Origin: Tubiluchus corallicola
Taxonomy: Eukaryota; Priapulida; Priapulimorpha; Priapulimorphida; Tubiluchidae
Reading direction: 5' to 3'
NCBI GenBank assembly: GCA_030141605.1
Contig: JAQGDQ010000042.1
Span: 682,001-746,000, forward strand
DNA length: 64,000 nt
Shown here: positions 36,780 to 48,339 of the stretch, in pieces
How the letters are laid out: every line of letters begins with the position of its first letter
Position numbering within the stretch: position 1 is the first letter of the stretch
The notes under the pieces: generated by a model
The model's database searches: none
Told to the model about the DNA's origin: nothing
The model's input: the letters and a program-made list of their open reading frames with translations, nothing else
Made by a program: the position numbers and the translations under genes

Positions 36780-38885
36780 CTGCATTTGGACAAGAGGTCT
36801 TTGGATTACAAGTCCATCTACTGTGATTATAACGGGCTCAGTTCTTTCCTAATTAATCTTCACAACCAATATTGTTTCTTTTGTACATAAATGATCTTGT
36901 TAACTGTTCTAACTTCCATACTAGAATCTTTGCAGATGACAATAATCTATTTTTAATAGATACTAAGATAATTAATTTACAAACCTCAGTTAATAGTAAA
37001 TTGCATAAGGTTAATCAGTGGATGAAAGCTAAACTGTCTATTAACTATGAAAAGACAAAATACATGTTGATTACGCCTGGTCGCAATACAGACACATATG
37101 AAAATTTCCAAATTTCAATGAATAATCAAATATTAACTAGATCTAAAGAAATTAAATACCTCGGTTTGTCCATTGATGGTAACTTAACATGGTCTATATA
37201 AATAAAACACATAACCTACATAATTAGCAAAATCAAGGGCATAATTGCCAGGATAAGACACTACGTAAATACAGATGTACTAGGACTAACATGCCAGGCT
37301 TTGGTTTATTCTTATCTTCACTATGGGATTCTTGCCTGGGGCACTGCATCATCAAATACTTTAAAACCAATACAAACTCATCAAAACATTATAGTTAAGC
37401 CGATGACATTTTCTGGTAGATGGGAACATGCAACACCATCCTACGTTGAATTGGGCTTCTTAAAACTAAATGATATCTACAAACTCAAGCTTGCAAAATT
37501 TGTATACAAATTCAAGTACAAATTACTACCAAAATTGTTTCTAAATTACTATATGTCAGTATCTGACATTCACAGTTACAACACTAGGTTTTCTACTAGC
37601 AGTTCTTTCTTCATCGAATGATTTAATACATCTAAGGATCAAAGGTCGTTAAAATATCAGGAATCAGTATTACGGAGCTCCCTACCTGCTCACATAACTT
37701 CTTTACCTCTGCATTCATTAAATAAAAAGTATACTAAGGCACTTCTTGAATCCCGCGTACATTCTTGTGGTAATTTTTGCTAAAAAAATTTTGTTTTTGA
37801 TGGTACAAACTCACCTTCTATAATGCTAGATGTCCAATGATGAACATGCATCTTATATTACAGGCAATACAGTCAGTAAAATGGACATAATAAATTGGTG
37901 CAGAAACAATTGTGAGGTATTTTCAATGAGTTGCTTAGCAGTTCATAAATTTGTCACTTAGCTATGCAATATGCATGCCTTACCAACTGTACTTAATTAA
38001 TTGCTTGCATGTTCAGCTATGCACTGCCTGCATGATGTCCAATTTGCATTGCCACAATCACACTTGCTGTCCAATTTTGATATGCTTTGCAAATAGTTTT
38101 GCTTTATTTTAATGCTTACCAGCTTGATTGCTAATACAGACACTTGATCGTTTATTGTGCATTTATATATTTTTGGCCTTTTCTTAGTATTGCTTAAAAA
38201 CTTAAAATATTGCTTATTTGTTAAATCAGACAGTTATTTGTTTTCTGTTGTTATGATAATTAAATCATCTGGATCATAAATTTGTCATTCTTCAAATTCA
38301 AAAATTTTTGATTAATGTATTGCAATTGTCAGGACAATTTATTTTGCTTTTTTTACATTTTTTTCATTCTTTTTGCTATTCACATGTATATTCATAGATA
38401 TATGCTACAACTTTCATAAAACAAACAGTTGATAACTATTACTTCCCTTAAAGTTACTGATTTAAATTTCATCTCACAATATTTAGCTATGCATATCTGA
38501 TAACCATGACTCAAGTTAAATTTTATCTTGCAAATGTTGTTTTTCTGAACATTAAAATATTCTCTTTGACCTGATTTTGTGTTTTGGACCATATATAATT
38601 ATCTTTAATGTTTGACTATATTTTCTTTAGGAATGACTGGTTTTTTGTTTTTTGTTGTTGTTGTATTTTTTATTTTTTTTGTATTTACAGACGTTTATGT
38701 ATTCGTCAGTTGTGTTTTGCTGTCATTAGCATGTTTTTGTTTACTTGTCTTTCTGAGAAGGGTGGTTGACTCGCTAACCTTTGGTTTTTCGCCACCCTTT
38801 CTCCCATGTTCATTTGTGTTTTTGTATATTTTATTGTTAAATTAGTATAAACTTATGGAGAAAAATAAAAAAAATTAGTTACTTA
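36780..38885 (+). mobile_element. LINE relic with reverse-transcriptase FADD motif and 3' tail
   Basis: One plus-strand frame runs from 36857 to the stop at 37780-37782, with two in-frame stops (37199-37201, 37619-37621). It reads PILFLLYINDLVNCSNF, then RIFADDNNLFLIDT (catalytic F-A-D-D), then the thumb/C-terminal pattern KEIKYLGLSIDGNLTWS, ISKIKGIIARIRHYV and LVYSYLHYGILAWGTA. GSVL remnants precede it near 36836. These are the palm and C-terminal parts of a CR1/jockey-like non-LTR element. The non-coding remainder to about 38885 ends in AATAAAAAAAATTAGTTAC and short TTAC units, like a LINE 3' UTR. The 5' half (endonuclease, fingers) is missing, as in 5'-truncated insertions. It is not active. 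Confidence 0.85.
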
Positions 38886-39165
38886 CTTACTCTTAAAAGT
38901 TGCTAAGCAATCTAATGTTTAAGTTTAGCACACTCACATATTAGAGATTACCAAGTAATTATATATAGATTAATTTTTTGTAATCGATTAGTAATTGATC
39001 TGGTGTGAGAATACTAACGTTAACACAGTAACACACTCGGAAATGCCGGACTGTTTGACAAGCTTTAAAACTGAAATAAGCGCCTAGACGTGAAATGACG
39101 GGGTACGTGTTCTCTAATAATCGCGGCTACACATGTTATGAAAGAAACTATATGCTGCGTCTCAC

Positions 39166-39290
39166 CTGCAAAGTAGAGAACTCCTAGAATTGAAAATGAG
39201 AAAATTACCACTATGTTATTAGTTTTTCTAAATTATTATTGATGCAAATAAACAAAAACGCCACGCGTAGCAGATGCCATCGGTCGGACT
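39166..39290 (-). other. Candidate noncoding first exon of CCDC65
   Basis: On the minus strand CTACTTTGCAG|GTGAGA gives a strong donor with the exon ending at 39166. The first downstream acceptor before the start codon is TTTTCTAG (exon from 36385). Joining them makes a 5' UTR intron of about 2.8 kb that encloses the LINE relic. The 5' end is a guess. Confidence 0.4.
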
Positions 39291-39291
39291 C

Positions 39292-39307
39292 GTTGCTAGT
39301 GTAAACA
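39292..39307 (-). promoter_or_regulatory. FOX-like and X-box-like motifs upstream of CCDC65
   Basis: Minus strand reads TGTTTACACTAGCAAC. TGTTTAC matches the forkhead core used by FOXJ1. GTTTAC-ACT-AGCAAC resembles an RFX X-box with a perfect right half (RGYAAC) and a 4-of-6 left half. Both factor families drive motile-cilium genes, so the site is in a sensible place, but short motifs occur by chance. Confidence 0.3.
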
Positions 39308-40898
39308 AGTGCAATTTGTTAGTGCCACCTTGTAGTGATTATTACAAGCTCAAGGCCACAAAAGGCCGCTTATGAATCATACTACCTAGAACTTTCGCGC
39401 ATTATTGACTGAATCAACTTCGTACATTGTGGCGTATAGGTAGCATACGTTTTTTCTAGTGAATAAAACTTCATTTCTGTTCAATGTTCGTATCATACAC
39501 TGAAATGCAGCCATGGTTATTCTGCAGCAAGCTAAACTTTATCTTCAAGATTATAATAATTATGTTTGCTAATAAAAAAGAAATCACAGTGTATGAAAAA
39601 AGAAATGATTAATATTATTTTGATGAAAATGGCTTCCATGTTATTGCTATCTGGTGTTTTAAATTAGATTGTTAAGAAAATTATAAATTGTATGTATAAT
39701 GTATAATTATGTGCAATAATTAAACTTTTACGCCCAGTTACTTAGTTTGGACATCTTTTATCTAAGAAATAGACTGATGTTATAGCTCTGATATTATGCA
39801 CATAAGAAAGACCATGTAACACAATGAGAAATCTTGTTTCTCTCCTATCGCTCCATCATTGTTTCGTTAAAGGCACGATATTAACACTTTTAATATAATA
39901 AGGATCCCAGATCTGACTAAATATGCAAAAATTTCAATTTCGTTATCAGAAATAGACTGACCAGCGAAAATTTTAGTATCATAATCTATCTATCTATATA
40001 ATATTATATATATAACAATTATGTCATAAAAATCAAAGAAAGTTTGCAGGTTAAGTTTGACAGCCCAGATTTAACTGCCCATGTAAGGTTGTTTCTGTAT
40101 AGTGTCTTTGATTTCATTACATTTCAAATAAAATAAGTTGTATTTTATGAGCTGTTTCGTTGCCATTTGGTTAAGCTGAGTTCTTATAACTATGCGGTAT
40201 AGTTCTGTTTTGTGTTTATTAAATCGTATAGAAGTTCGAATTAATTTACTGTGCCTGTCCTTGGACTTCATTGGTGTTACCTGTGGATTTTACTGTTTAG
40301 TTTAATATTATTAAAAGGATAACTGAGTAGCTAACCTCTTGGTCATCTGTCATTCTCTCTCCCTTTCACCAAATTTATCTGTACAAATGTACTCTGGTTG
40401 TAGACCGAATGTGGTTATTCTATAATATTATTTTGTAGTAAGATGGAGAAACATAAATTTTAGTTCCATTTAAGCTGTTTTCCCTAACTTAGTTCGAAAT
40501 AATTTCATGTTTGCTGTGACGGGAGTAAGATAATCCCCGTCAACTTACAGCCTAACTAATTCAGTAATTTCGTTTCACATTCTTAGATCCCTACCAAAAA
40601 GGAAAGTAATGGTCGTAAGACACACCGTTATTTCATTTGTTTAATTATCGTTTGCCAGACGGCGCCACCGACCAAAGTGTCTGTTGATCATTTTGATTAT
40701 CCTAATTGGTTTTTCATGTAACACCTATGTTACTCATTTTTAAAAATAACTTCGTAATATAAAAGCAGTGGTCATCCATCGTTTTGGTGCTAAACTCATA
40801 TAGTTCTTATACTAGTGAAGTAAACGCTCGTAACATTTTAAAACATTTTTTGCTTCAGAATTTTTAATTATCACGTGAACTGGTTCACTGAATTACTG

Positions 40899-43800
40899 AT
40901 GATGTCTGGAGAATCGCATAAAACAATTGTCAAAGGTACTCCTAGTAAATATGTGAAGCTAAACGTTGGCGGAGCTCTTCATTATACTACTATGCAGACG
41001 TTAACTAAACACGACAACATGCTGAGGGCTATGTTTAGTGGTCGTATGGAAGTTCTGACGGATTCCGAAGGTAAACATATTATACGGAAAATTCTTGATA
41101 ATCCTTTGAATATTTACATCTCAAACTGTGCAAACCCACTTACTATTATTAATTTATTTGATTTTACTGCAGAACCTATCACGTTATATGGCTCTTGTGT
41201 ATGGGGACCTAGCATTCTTAAAATTAAAACCAATTGCCCACATATTTAAACTAAATTTGACAGTGTGCCTAGAGAAGGCCAATATGAAATTATGCAGATT
41301 TCTTTTGAATGTCAATAACAAATATCGAGCGAATACGCGACCAGGGAAGAACTGGGCCATTTCCCCACATTTATTAAAATAAGGATAAAATCTGCTAAAA
41401 TTGCCATTGGATTTTTTAATGAACCTTATGATAGTTATGTATGCCAATCTTATAATGAAAGCCAAGTCTTAGCTAAGAACTATTTTGTTGGACTACTTTT
41501 GTCAAGTATATATTATGTGTATATGGGTTTGAACATGTTTGGAATAACCAGACCTAAGCGAGACCTAACTAGAAAACTATTTACTTTGTGGTTATTCCAA
41601 ATATGCTGCAACAAAATTTACAAAACAGAGAATCAGCCCTCATACTTTGTGTATTAAACGAGGGAGGTACATTAAGCCTCAAAAAATCCCGGCTGAGAAT
41701 CGTATATGCACATATTGTTTAAGAAATGAAATCGAAATTGAATTGTACTTTGCTATAAAATGCCCATATTACAATGATCTTAGAGGAAAATTATATAATC
41801 GCATCAATACCATTATACCAGAATTTTTCCTTATGAGCGATGCTTATAAATTTTTATTCTTGATGGGAAGTAATTAAGGCATTTATTGATTATGTTGAAA
41901 AAGCGTTTTTAAGGCATGATGAACAACGTACTATGTAATGATCATATCATTGAAAGTGAGGCATGATGAGTGACAATTTATTTTAAGTACTATAATCATT
42001 AAACTCTTCATTTAAATAACTAAAGTAACTAACATGAACAATTTTATAATGTTATTTTTATCAATAATTATTTTGTTTGTCTGTGTTAAAATGTTTCAAA
42101 ATCGAAAATGTATGTATGTCTTGTTTTCTTTGTATTGTATGTATTTTTAGCTCTTACTTACCAACAAAGGGAATAAAAATATAAATAGCTGATAAAATTA
42201 AACTAACATTTATTGTATTGATTCTTCCAATAAAATCAGTTGTTAAACATTAACAAAACATTCTGTACAGCAAAGATTAATCAACGCAAATACTTGAACA
42301 ATGTAATGTGACCCTTGAAAAATAATGTACATAGATTTTCAATGGGCCCCTATGCTTGTGGAGCCCCTGAACAACTAGCATGCTCATGCATTAAGATAGC
42401 CCTTGTGATCTGTGCATAAAAGAGGGCATATTTCTTTACATATGCGTACAACACATTTGTGGTCCTCAACATCTGTTAAAAAGTACCCTAGCTGTGAACT
42501 TGATTACTGTTATAAATGCTGTTTAGTAGAGAAAATTTATATTAATTAGTGAAATATACTGCCTATACCACTATGGAAGAGCTAAATGTTTACAGTTCAT
42601 GCATAATGACCAAGTTTAAGCACCACTTTGCATTTTACAGTGCAGCACATTCCAAGCCTGGTCAGTAAATTGAATGTTGATCAGCAGCAAAAATGCTTTT
42701 TGACAGTTTCATCTACTATACTGCTTTCAGCTGTATATCTTGTATGTAAACATCTGAATGTAGTTAAGACGCTTTCAGCTGCATATCTTGTATGTAAACA
42801 TCTGAATGTGGTTAAGACGTTTCTACCTGCTCAATTTCTCATCTTAGAGAATTAATGTTGACAAGGAACTAACTGGTGGTCTTGCCACAACCATCCTTAT
42901 TTATTAGTCCCTTCCATAGAGTTCCATGTGCTGCTTACGGACAGCCAAATAGATTTGATTACATTTATTGCTGACAGCTCCAGTATTAGTCTAGAATGAA
43001 GCAGAATTACTAGTCAATTATTTTCAGGGTGGATTTTAATTGATCGACCAGGACGGCATTTTGGTAAAATTTTGAACTACCTACGTGACAGTGATGTCCC
43101 ACTGCCAGATTCTAGCAGAGAGATTATGGAGCTAATGGCTGAAGCCAAATATTATTGTATTAAGGTAAATATAAATTCATAAACAAGTCCTAATTTACTT
43201 CTCACACATGCATCACAAACATCAAATTCACGGGTAACTTGACTTTGCATATTGCAATTAAAACTTATAAAATAGCAATACAATTTATATATGTAGGAAA
43301 TATGTGGTTTAAGAAAAAAAATCTTCTAGTCTTGCTTTGCAATGTCATACATCTTTGCATTTATTTATATGTAACTGATGGTCCCAACTTTGCAAATGTA
43401 TTCTCAAAGAATGACACTGTGTTTCTGTTTATTAACAGTCACTTGTGGACTTGTGTCAACATGCATTGAGAAGGAAAGAAACTGAACTGGATCCGATCTG
43501 TCGTGTCCCGCTCATTACCTCACAGAAGGAAGAACAAGAACTGATTAAAAGTACAACTAAGGTGCACATTATCATGTTTATTTGATAAAATGTGACAAAA
43601 GTTTCAAACAATGCATATTGGTACTTGCATCTTATGTTATGCTTGTATTTTGAAATTTAAAAGTTATGCAGCCGAAGTTTTCTGATGAATATACATGTGT
43701 GTTCAATTTGTCTATAATTTTTAAGGTGCTTTGATCTTCAGACTGTACTCTTTTCAACTAAATTAGTGTGGTTAGTGTGTATTCACACTGTATCTTAAAT

Positions 43801-46058
43801 TTTGTCTTCAGCATTTAAATCTATCATTTGAAAGAAAGCTGTTATAATTTTTAAAAGATTATAAAATAACATTTTGGTGTTAATATTTGCATTTTGCTTA
43901 ATACCCGATTTATATTGGCAATTCCAGTCCAGCCAGGGTTGGACTATTAATGAATGTGCATTTTTAACATTTATGGAAGGATGATGAACAGCTTAGCTCA
44001 GGTTTCAGTTAATCTATTACAAAGTTTCACAGAGTTTTTTAAATTTACAGCCAGTTGTAAAGCTTCTAGTCAACAGACACAATAACAAGTATTCATATAC
44101 AAGGTATGTAATGCATTGTTTAACTAATACAGGAATGTAATTTGTATTAGTAATTTGTTAATAGTTCATTGAACTTTAGAAAGAATTGTAATTTTACGTT
44201 TTAGTTAGTGTTCTGTTCGTGTGCATAAATTGTAAAGCTTTTCGGACATCTATTTCACACTACATATGGCTTAGTTACAGCCACTTTGCTCTTATTTTTT
44301 ATATAATTTGTGAAGAAGTTTTTGATTTGACAAAAATGATTAAGTTGTTATTTATTTAACCGTGAATTGCTAATAAAGTGATGTTCAAATAATTATATTT
44401 ACCTGTAGTTTTAAGTAAACTTGGCAAATTATAAATGTTATCACTCTAGCTTCATGTTGTCTGCATTGTCATGGTTACTGAGAGATGCTGTAACCTTTGG
44501 GTGGTGCATTTTTTACTTTTTCCATATTTTCAAATGTACAACGTTGTTGTTCATAATTGCAGCCAGTCAGATGACAACCTACTGAAAAACATGGAACTGT
44601 TTGATCGTCTGTCGCTACGTTTTAGTCGACGAATTCTCTTTATCAAAGATGTCATCGGGAGTAATGAAATATGCTGCTGGTCATTTTATGGTCATGGTCA
44701 GAAAGTAGCCGAGGTCTGCTGCACATCAATTGTATATGCTACTGAGAAAAAACACACAAAGGTATTACAAGGAAGAATTTTGAGAATACTTTGTGATTCA
44801 CTTAGCAATTATGTGTAATTCAAAATTTCACATAGGCAGTGTTTTGTAAACAAAAATTCTGCAGTCCGCACAGTGCAGTTTTCAAAAATTTAATTTCCTG
44901 TTTTCATTATGGGCAACAACAGTAACAGCCAACTTACCATTTAATTACTGTTTATAACACCATGAATGTACGTACTGTATGGAAAATTTCTATTGAACGT
45001 TCGAACGCATATTTTTGGATTCCAGAGGAAGTATCATTGTAGAACCGCAATTTCAAAGTGGATTTGAGTTATTTTTCACTGGTTAAATTAGTTAATAACG
45101 AACTTTGTGTGGTTAGACAGAGAATTTTTCTGGCCTTCTAACTGTGTATGACACCATAAATTTCCTTTATGTACCGCAAAATTGTTGTTTCCAAGTTTCT
45201 CTCATATCGTACTTCTTTTACAACTATTTAATTGCACTCACACTTTTTTTAGCAAAGAAGTGTTATATAACGAAGGAAAAGTTTTTGTTTTTCTCATCCT
45301 AGTTGAACACACCATCATTATCCTGTTTGCATTTTGTTATTGCATTTTAAAACTTTAGAAACGTTTGGACTATTGTGAAAGCTATTTTTTATACATCAAA
45401 AGCGACTGCATAGAAACTTGTATGTTTGATTTAGTTTCATAACAAAAATATCCAATGGCTTGGTTATACAACAACCTGTTAATTCTGCAGCAAACAATTT
45501 TGACGTAAAAACATTTTTCTTTGCTGTCAAGCATTTTAGGTCCCACTCTTGCATTACACATTTTTTTATTATTTATTCGTACATAAATTACATTAATACA
45601 AAACGGTACATTAGTAATATTTACAAGTATAATTAGTTACATGTTTGCAATACATCACATATACATCATACATCAAAATTATACAAAGGAAAAAACAAAA
45701 CATACAATATTGAAAAGTTGATGGTATTCATTATAGGGATTTGTCCCACATTTTGGTATTAGGTTATTGAAAGTCTTTCAGTGTCTCCGTTGTGCCATGT
45801 TACACATATAAACAGCAATTTGAATTGGCCTATATTTGTGAACATGAAAACATGTTTTGTATTTTTTAGGTTGAATTTCCAGAGGCTAGAATATATGAGG
45901 AGACGTTGAATATATTACTATATGAGAAATGTCCAGGTGGTGACGAACATCAACGACCCAGTCATGAGCTCATGCAAGCAACCAGATGGCCAGCTACATA
46001 CCAGAGTGATGAAGAAGACACAAAGGATTTAGATAAAGTAAGGAGACACAAGACTTAG
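40899..46058 (+). CDS. KCTD10: BTB/POZ CUL3 adaptor of the KCTD10/KCTD13/TNFAIP1 (BACURD) family, complete
   Basis: Members are substrate adaptors for CUL3 ubiquitin ligases (RhoA is a known substrate of the vertebrate proteins); the exact paralogue cannot be called. Exons 40899-41070, 43028-43164, 43439-43561, 44051-44103, 44563-44761, 45870-46058 give 290 residues (vertebrate members about 313-329). Seen: T1-type BTB fold, about residues 18-105 ([55 protein letters not shown]), followed by the BACURD C-terminal domain ([74 protein letters not shown]). Of two adjacent ATGs the first (40899) is used. The last exon is read through a possible donor (GTAAGG at 46038) because the next codons, KVRRHKT, resemble the family's C-terminal VRRIHIKR before the stop. 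Intron 1 (1.96 kb) contains a LINE fragment starting soon after the donor. Confidence 0.94.
41080..42180 (+). mobile_element. LINE C-terminal fragment in BTB-gene intron 1
   Basis: Plus strand, several frames: [12 protein letters not shown] (family pattern LYGxEVWG), then a cysteine/Lys-rich helix around [15 protein letters not shown], and near 41650-41877 the terminal block [38 protein letters not shown] and FLFLMGSN before TAA. The C-x2-C ... C spacing is the gag-like knuckle found at the end of many non-LTR ORFs. A non-coding tail ends near GGGAATAAAAATATAAATAG (about 42169-42188). Frameshifts show it is dead. It has different sequence from the relic at 36780, so at least two LINE lineages inserted here. 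Confidence 0.8.
42723..42818 (+). repeat. 48-bp tandem duplication
   Basis: Two adjacent copies beginning GCTTTCAGCTG(T/C)ATATCTTG, differing at two positions. Recent local duplication within BTB-gene intron 1. Confidence 0.95.
45561..45805 (-). mobile_element. Probable retroposed 3' end (minus strand)
   Basis: Read on the minus strand the block ends in ACGAATAAATAATAAAAAAA, a polyadenylation word followed by A residues. Upstream it has a short open C-terminal-like stretch [11 protein letters not shown] before a stop. This looks like a LINE or processed 3' end inserted antisense in intron 5 of the BTB gene. The source is not recognised. Confidence 0.4.
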
Positions 46059-48260
46059 CATTGGAATTTCTAATATTCATTATGTATTATACGTGACTGA
46101 ACAGATCCGGTTGAATTAAAGTATTGTTTATGGTTATGTAGTGCATTGTACTAATCACCTGTTTAATAATGATTAATTTCAACTTTTTTGTTAGTTTTTG
46201 GACAGCTGTTTTTGTTATAAAAAGTCAAAGTAAAACTGCTATTTTAAGAAAGATTTTTTTTGTTTTAGAATTTTGTGCACTGTATTAAATTTGTTGATAT
46301 TATCTTTGATTGATTGATCGTTGAAAATTTTGCATTTATTAGTGGTAGCAAAAAATCCTTGTTTGTAAATAATGAAGTTAGCTAAAATCAGTATTGTATT
46401 GTTATATGTATTCATGATGTTAGAGAGTATATACATGGAATTCTTATTATAAATATGAGTAGTCTACATTAAAATCTGTAAATGTTTTCAAAAGTTGCTG
46501 TTGTAAAAAACTGTAATGAAATGCGAGGATGGTCTTGCTTAAGAAGCTTTCTAGTAAAACTGTTAAAAGCTTGTAGTCTTGTCACATTTTGATGGCCTTC
46601 TACTTATTTTCAACTATTTGTCAAACAGTGTTTTTTCTATTTCAAGTTTTTGCTCTTTGAACATAAATGTTGCCATCCTCACAGTGACTTGTGGAGCAAT
46701 GCATACAGCCAGTTAGGGTTCTGTGGGAAAGTTTTAAGAGACTAATGGGGAATGCCATCATATTTTCTGCATCTGAGGTTTTTTTGGTTTACAGTAACAG
46801 TACTAAGATTAGAAAGATTTATGTAATAAATATCTTGATAGTTTAAACATTAAGAGATAGAGTATCTGAATTTTAAACTTGCCTCATCAGTTTTTCACTG
46901 TCTGCTGCAACAAACGGAACATTTCGTTGGTGGCTGAAGAGTTGCCATGTTCTGAGGAAAAGAAAACGGCCTGTTAGATAATGCAAACATGATTAATAAT
47001 AAGCCTTTAATTGCCTTAATTAGCAAATATATTACACCAGCTTGTGATAAAACATGTTACTAAATTGCTTGAAAATTTTTTTGGGGGGTAATTATTCCTA
47101 TGTTTATCTGTTTTTTCCGTGTAATAATTATTTACGAGATTAGACATTGTTTATAGTAACTGTTGTAAATCACAAATAATATTGTTATTAATAATAATAA
47201 TAATAATGATATGTATCATAAGGTTTTGCTGTTGGGCTTGTTTCGAAAATTTAATAAATCTATACCCTGTTTAGTCTGTTTTACATCGAAAGATGGTGCA
47301 AGCAACATTTTTGGATACAATTTTATTAAAATTTGTATAAGTTAGTTGTATGAAGTATGGTTTAGTTCACTGTTCAAAAAAGTGTGTGTTTACCTTGTCA
47401 ACGATTAATGACTATTTGGGTGATGGATGCTTGGATATGAAAATTAAAATAATTTAGAAAAAATGTCTATGGAGATTGAAGATTAAAATAGCTGGAGAAG
47501 AAAATTCCCAGGTTTGAGAAAAGCAGTTGGGCTATGAAATTTATTGTGATGTCATCCACTATTAGAAGGAAAGTGCATGCATAAGGGAAGAAATGTCACT
47601 TAATGTGGGTAAAATGGCTCTGGCAGTTTAGTGCATCATTTAAAGGATCCTTGAAAATGAGATAAGTTGTGCCGCCACATATTTGGCAGATTTAGTGTCC
47701 AGGCATTTAGTGGTAGGTACACACGTTTACGAACGACAATATTACACATAACATCTGCACTACGCATACATTCATGATATTAGTGTTAATATAACGTACT
47801 TAAATGTACTTTACGTTACATAACATTTTAAGCGATTTAAGATGACTAATGCTTTGCAATCTATATTAGTTTAATATTTTATTTTAGATAACTATGCGAT
47901 GAATCTGACTACAGATTTATAGTTATCTGTAATTATTTATTTGAATGATAGCTTGATAGAGTAGCATAATTATGTAATTTTATCCATCTTAACTAGGTCA
48001 GTGGTGTGGAGTGTGCGTAATTAGATAGTCTGAGATGCATAAGTTGGAGTTGAAACCTGTTATAGTGATATCTTTTAAATTTCGCTTTGGACTGGGGAGA
48101 TATTTCATTTGTCTTATTTCACTGTGTATGAGTTCCATAAATGTATTTTTGCGCATACATATACAATTGCTTTGCTTACGCGAGAATGCGCCTAACCTAA
48201 GTCAAAGATTCAAAGTTGTGGTTAATATATTGCCCTAGAGAGGTAGCTGCGTTCGCCTAT
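46059..48260. other. 3' UTR of the BTB gene and intergenic DNA
   Basis: AT-rich. AATAAA words occur near 46826 and 47253; either could end the BTB transcript. A short ATA run (47187-47209) is present. No gene recognised; 46900-46985 is slightly less AT-rich. Confidence 0.4.
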
Positions 48261-48280
48261 GTTCTAGTTGTCGTGACAAA

Positions 48281-48316
48281 ATGGCGATGGAAAAAGTTGG
48301 TATAGTTACGACTTAG
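48281..48316 (+). promoter_or_regulatory. Short upstream ORF in the co-repressor leader
   Basis: ATGGCGATGG starts a 12-codon frame (MAMEKVGIVTT, stop at 48314-48316) that ends 23 bases before the chosen co-repressor start at 48340. If both are in the same leader, it could dampen translation. It depends on the leader being unspliced here. Confidence 0.4.
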
Positions 48317-48339
48317 TAATTGTTTCATGTAAGCAGGAA

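Larger units (their letters stand above)
38890..40857. other. Intergenic between divergent CCDC65 and the BTB gene
   Basis: No gene recognised. The interval 39000-39420 is less AT-rich and holds the candidate CCDC65 leader exon and promoter. 39425-40850 is AT-rich; a 66-codon reverse frame at 40071-40271 has no recognisable character. An acceptor-like TTTTTTGCTTCAG ends at 40858, 40 bases before the BTB gene start codon. Confidence 0.4.

Noticed and set aside
38612-38845. Hydrophobic 77-codon frame
   Set aside because: T-rich 3' tail of the LINE relic; low complexity rather than a membrane protein.
42628-42855. 75-codon frame with internal repeat
   Set aside because: Produced by the 48-bp tandem duplication within an intron.
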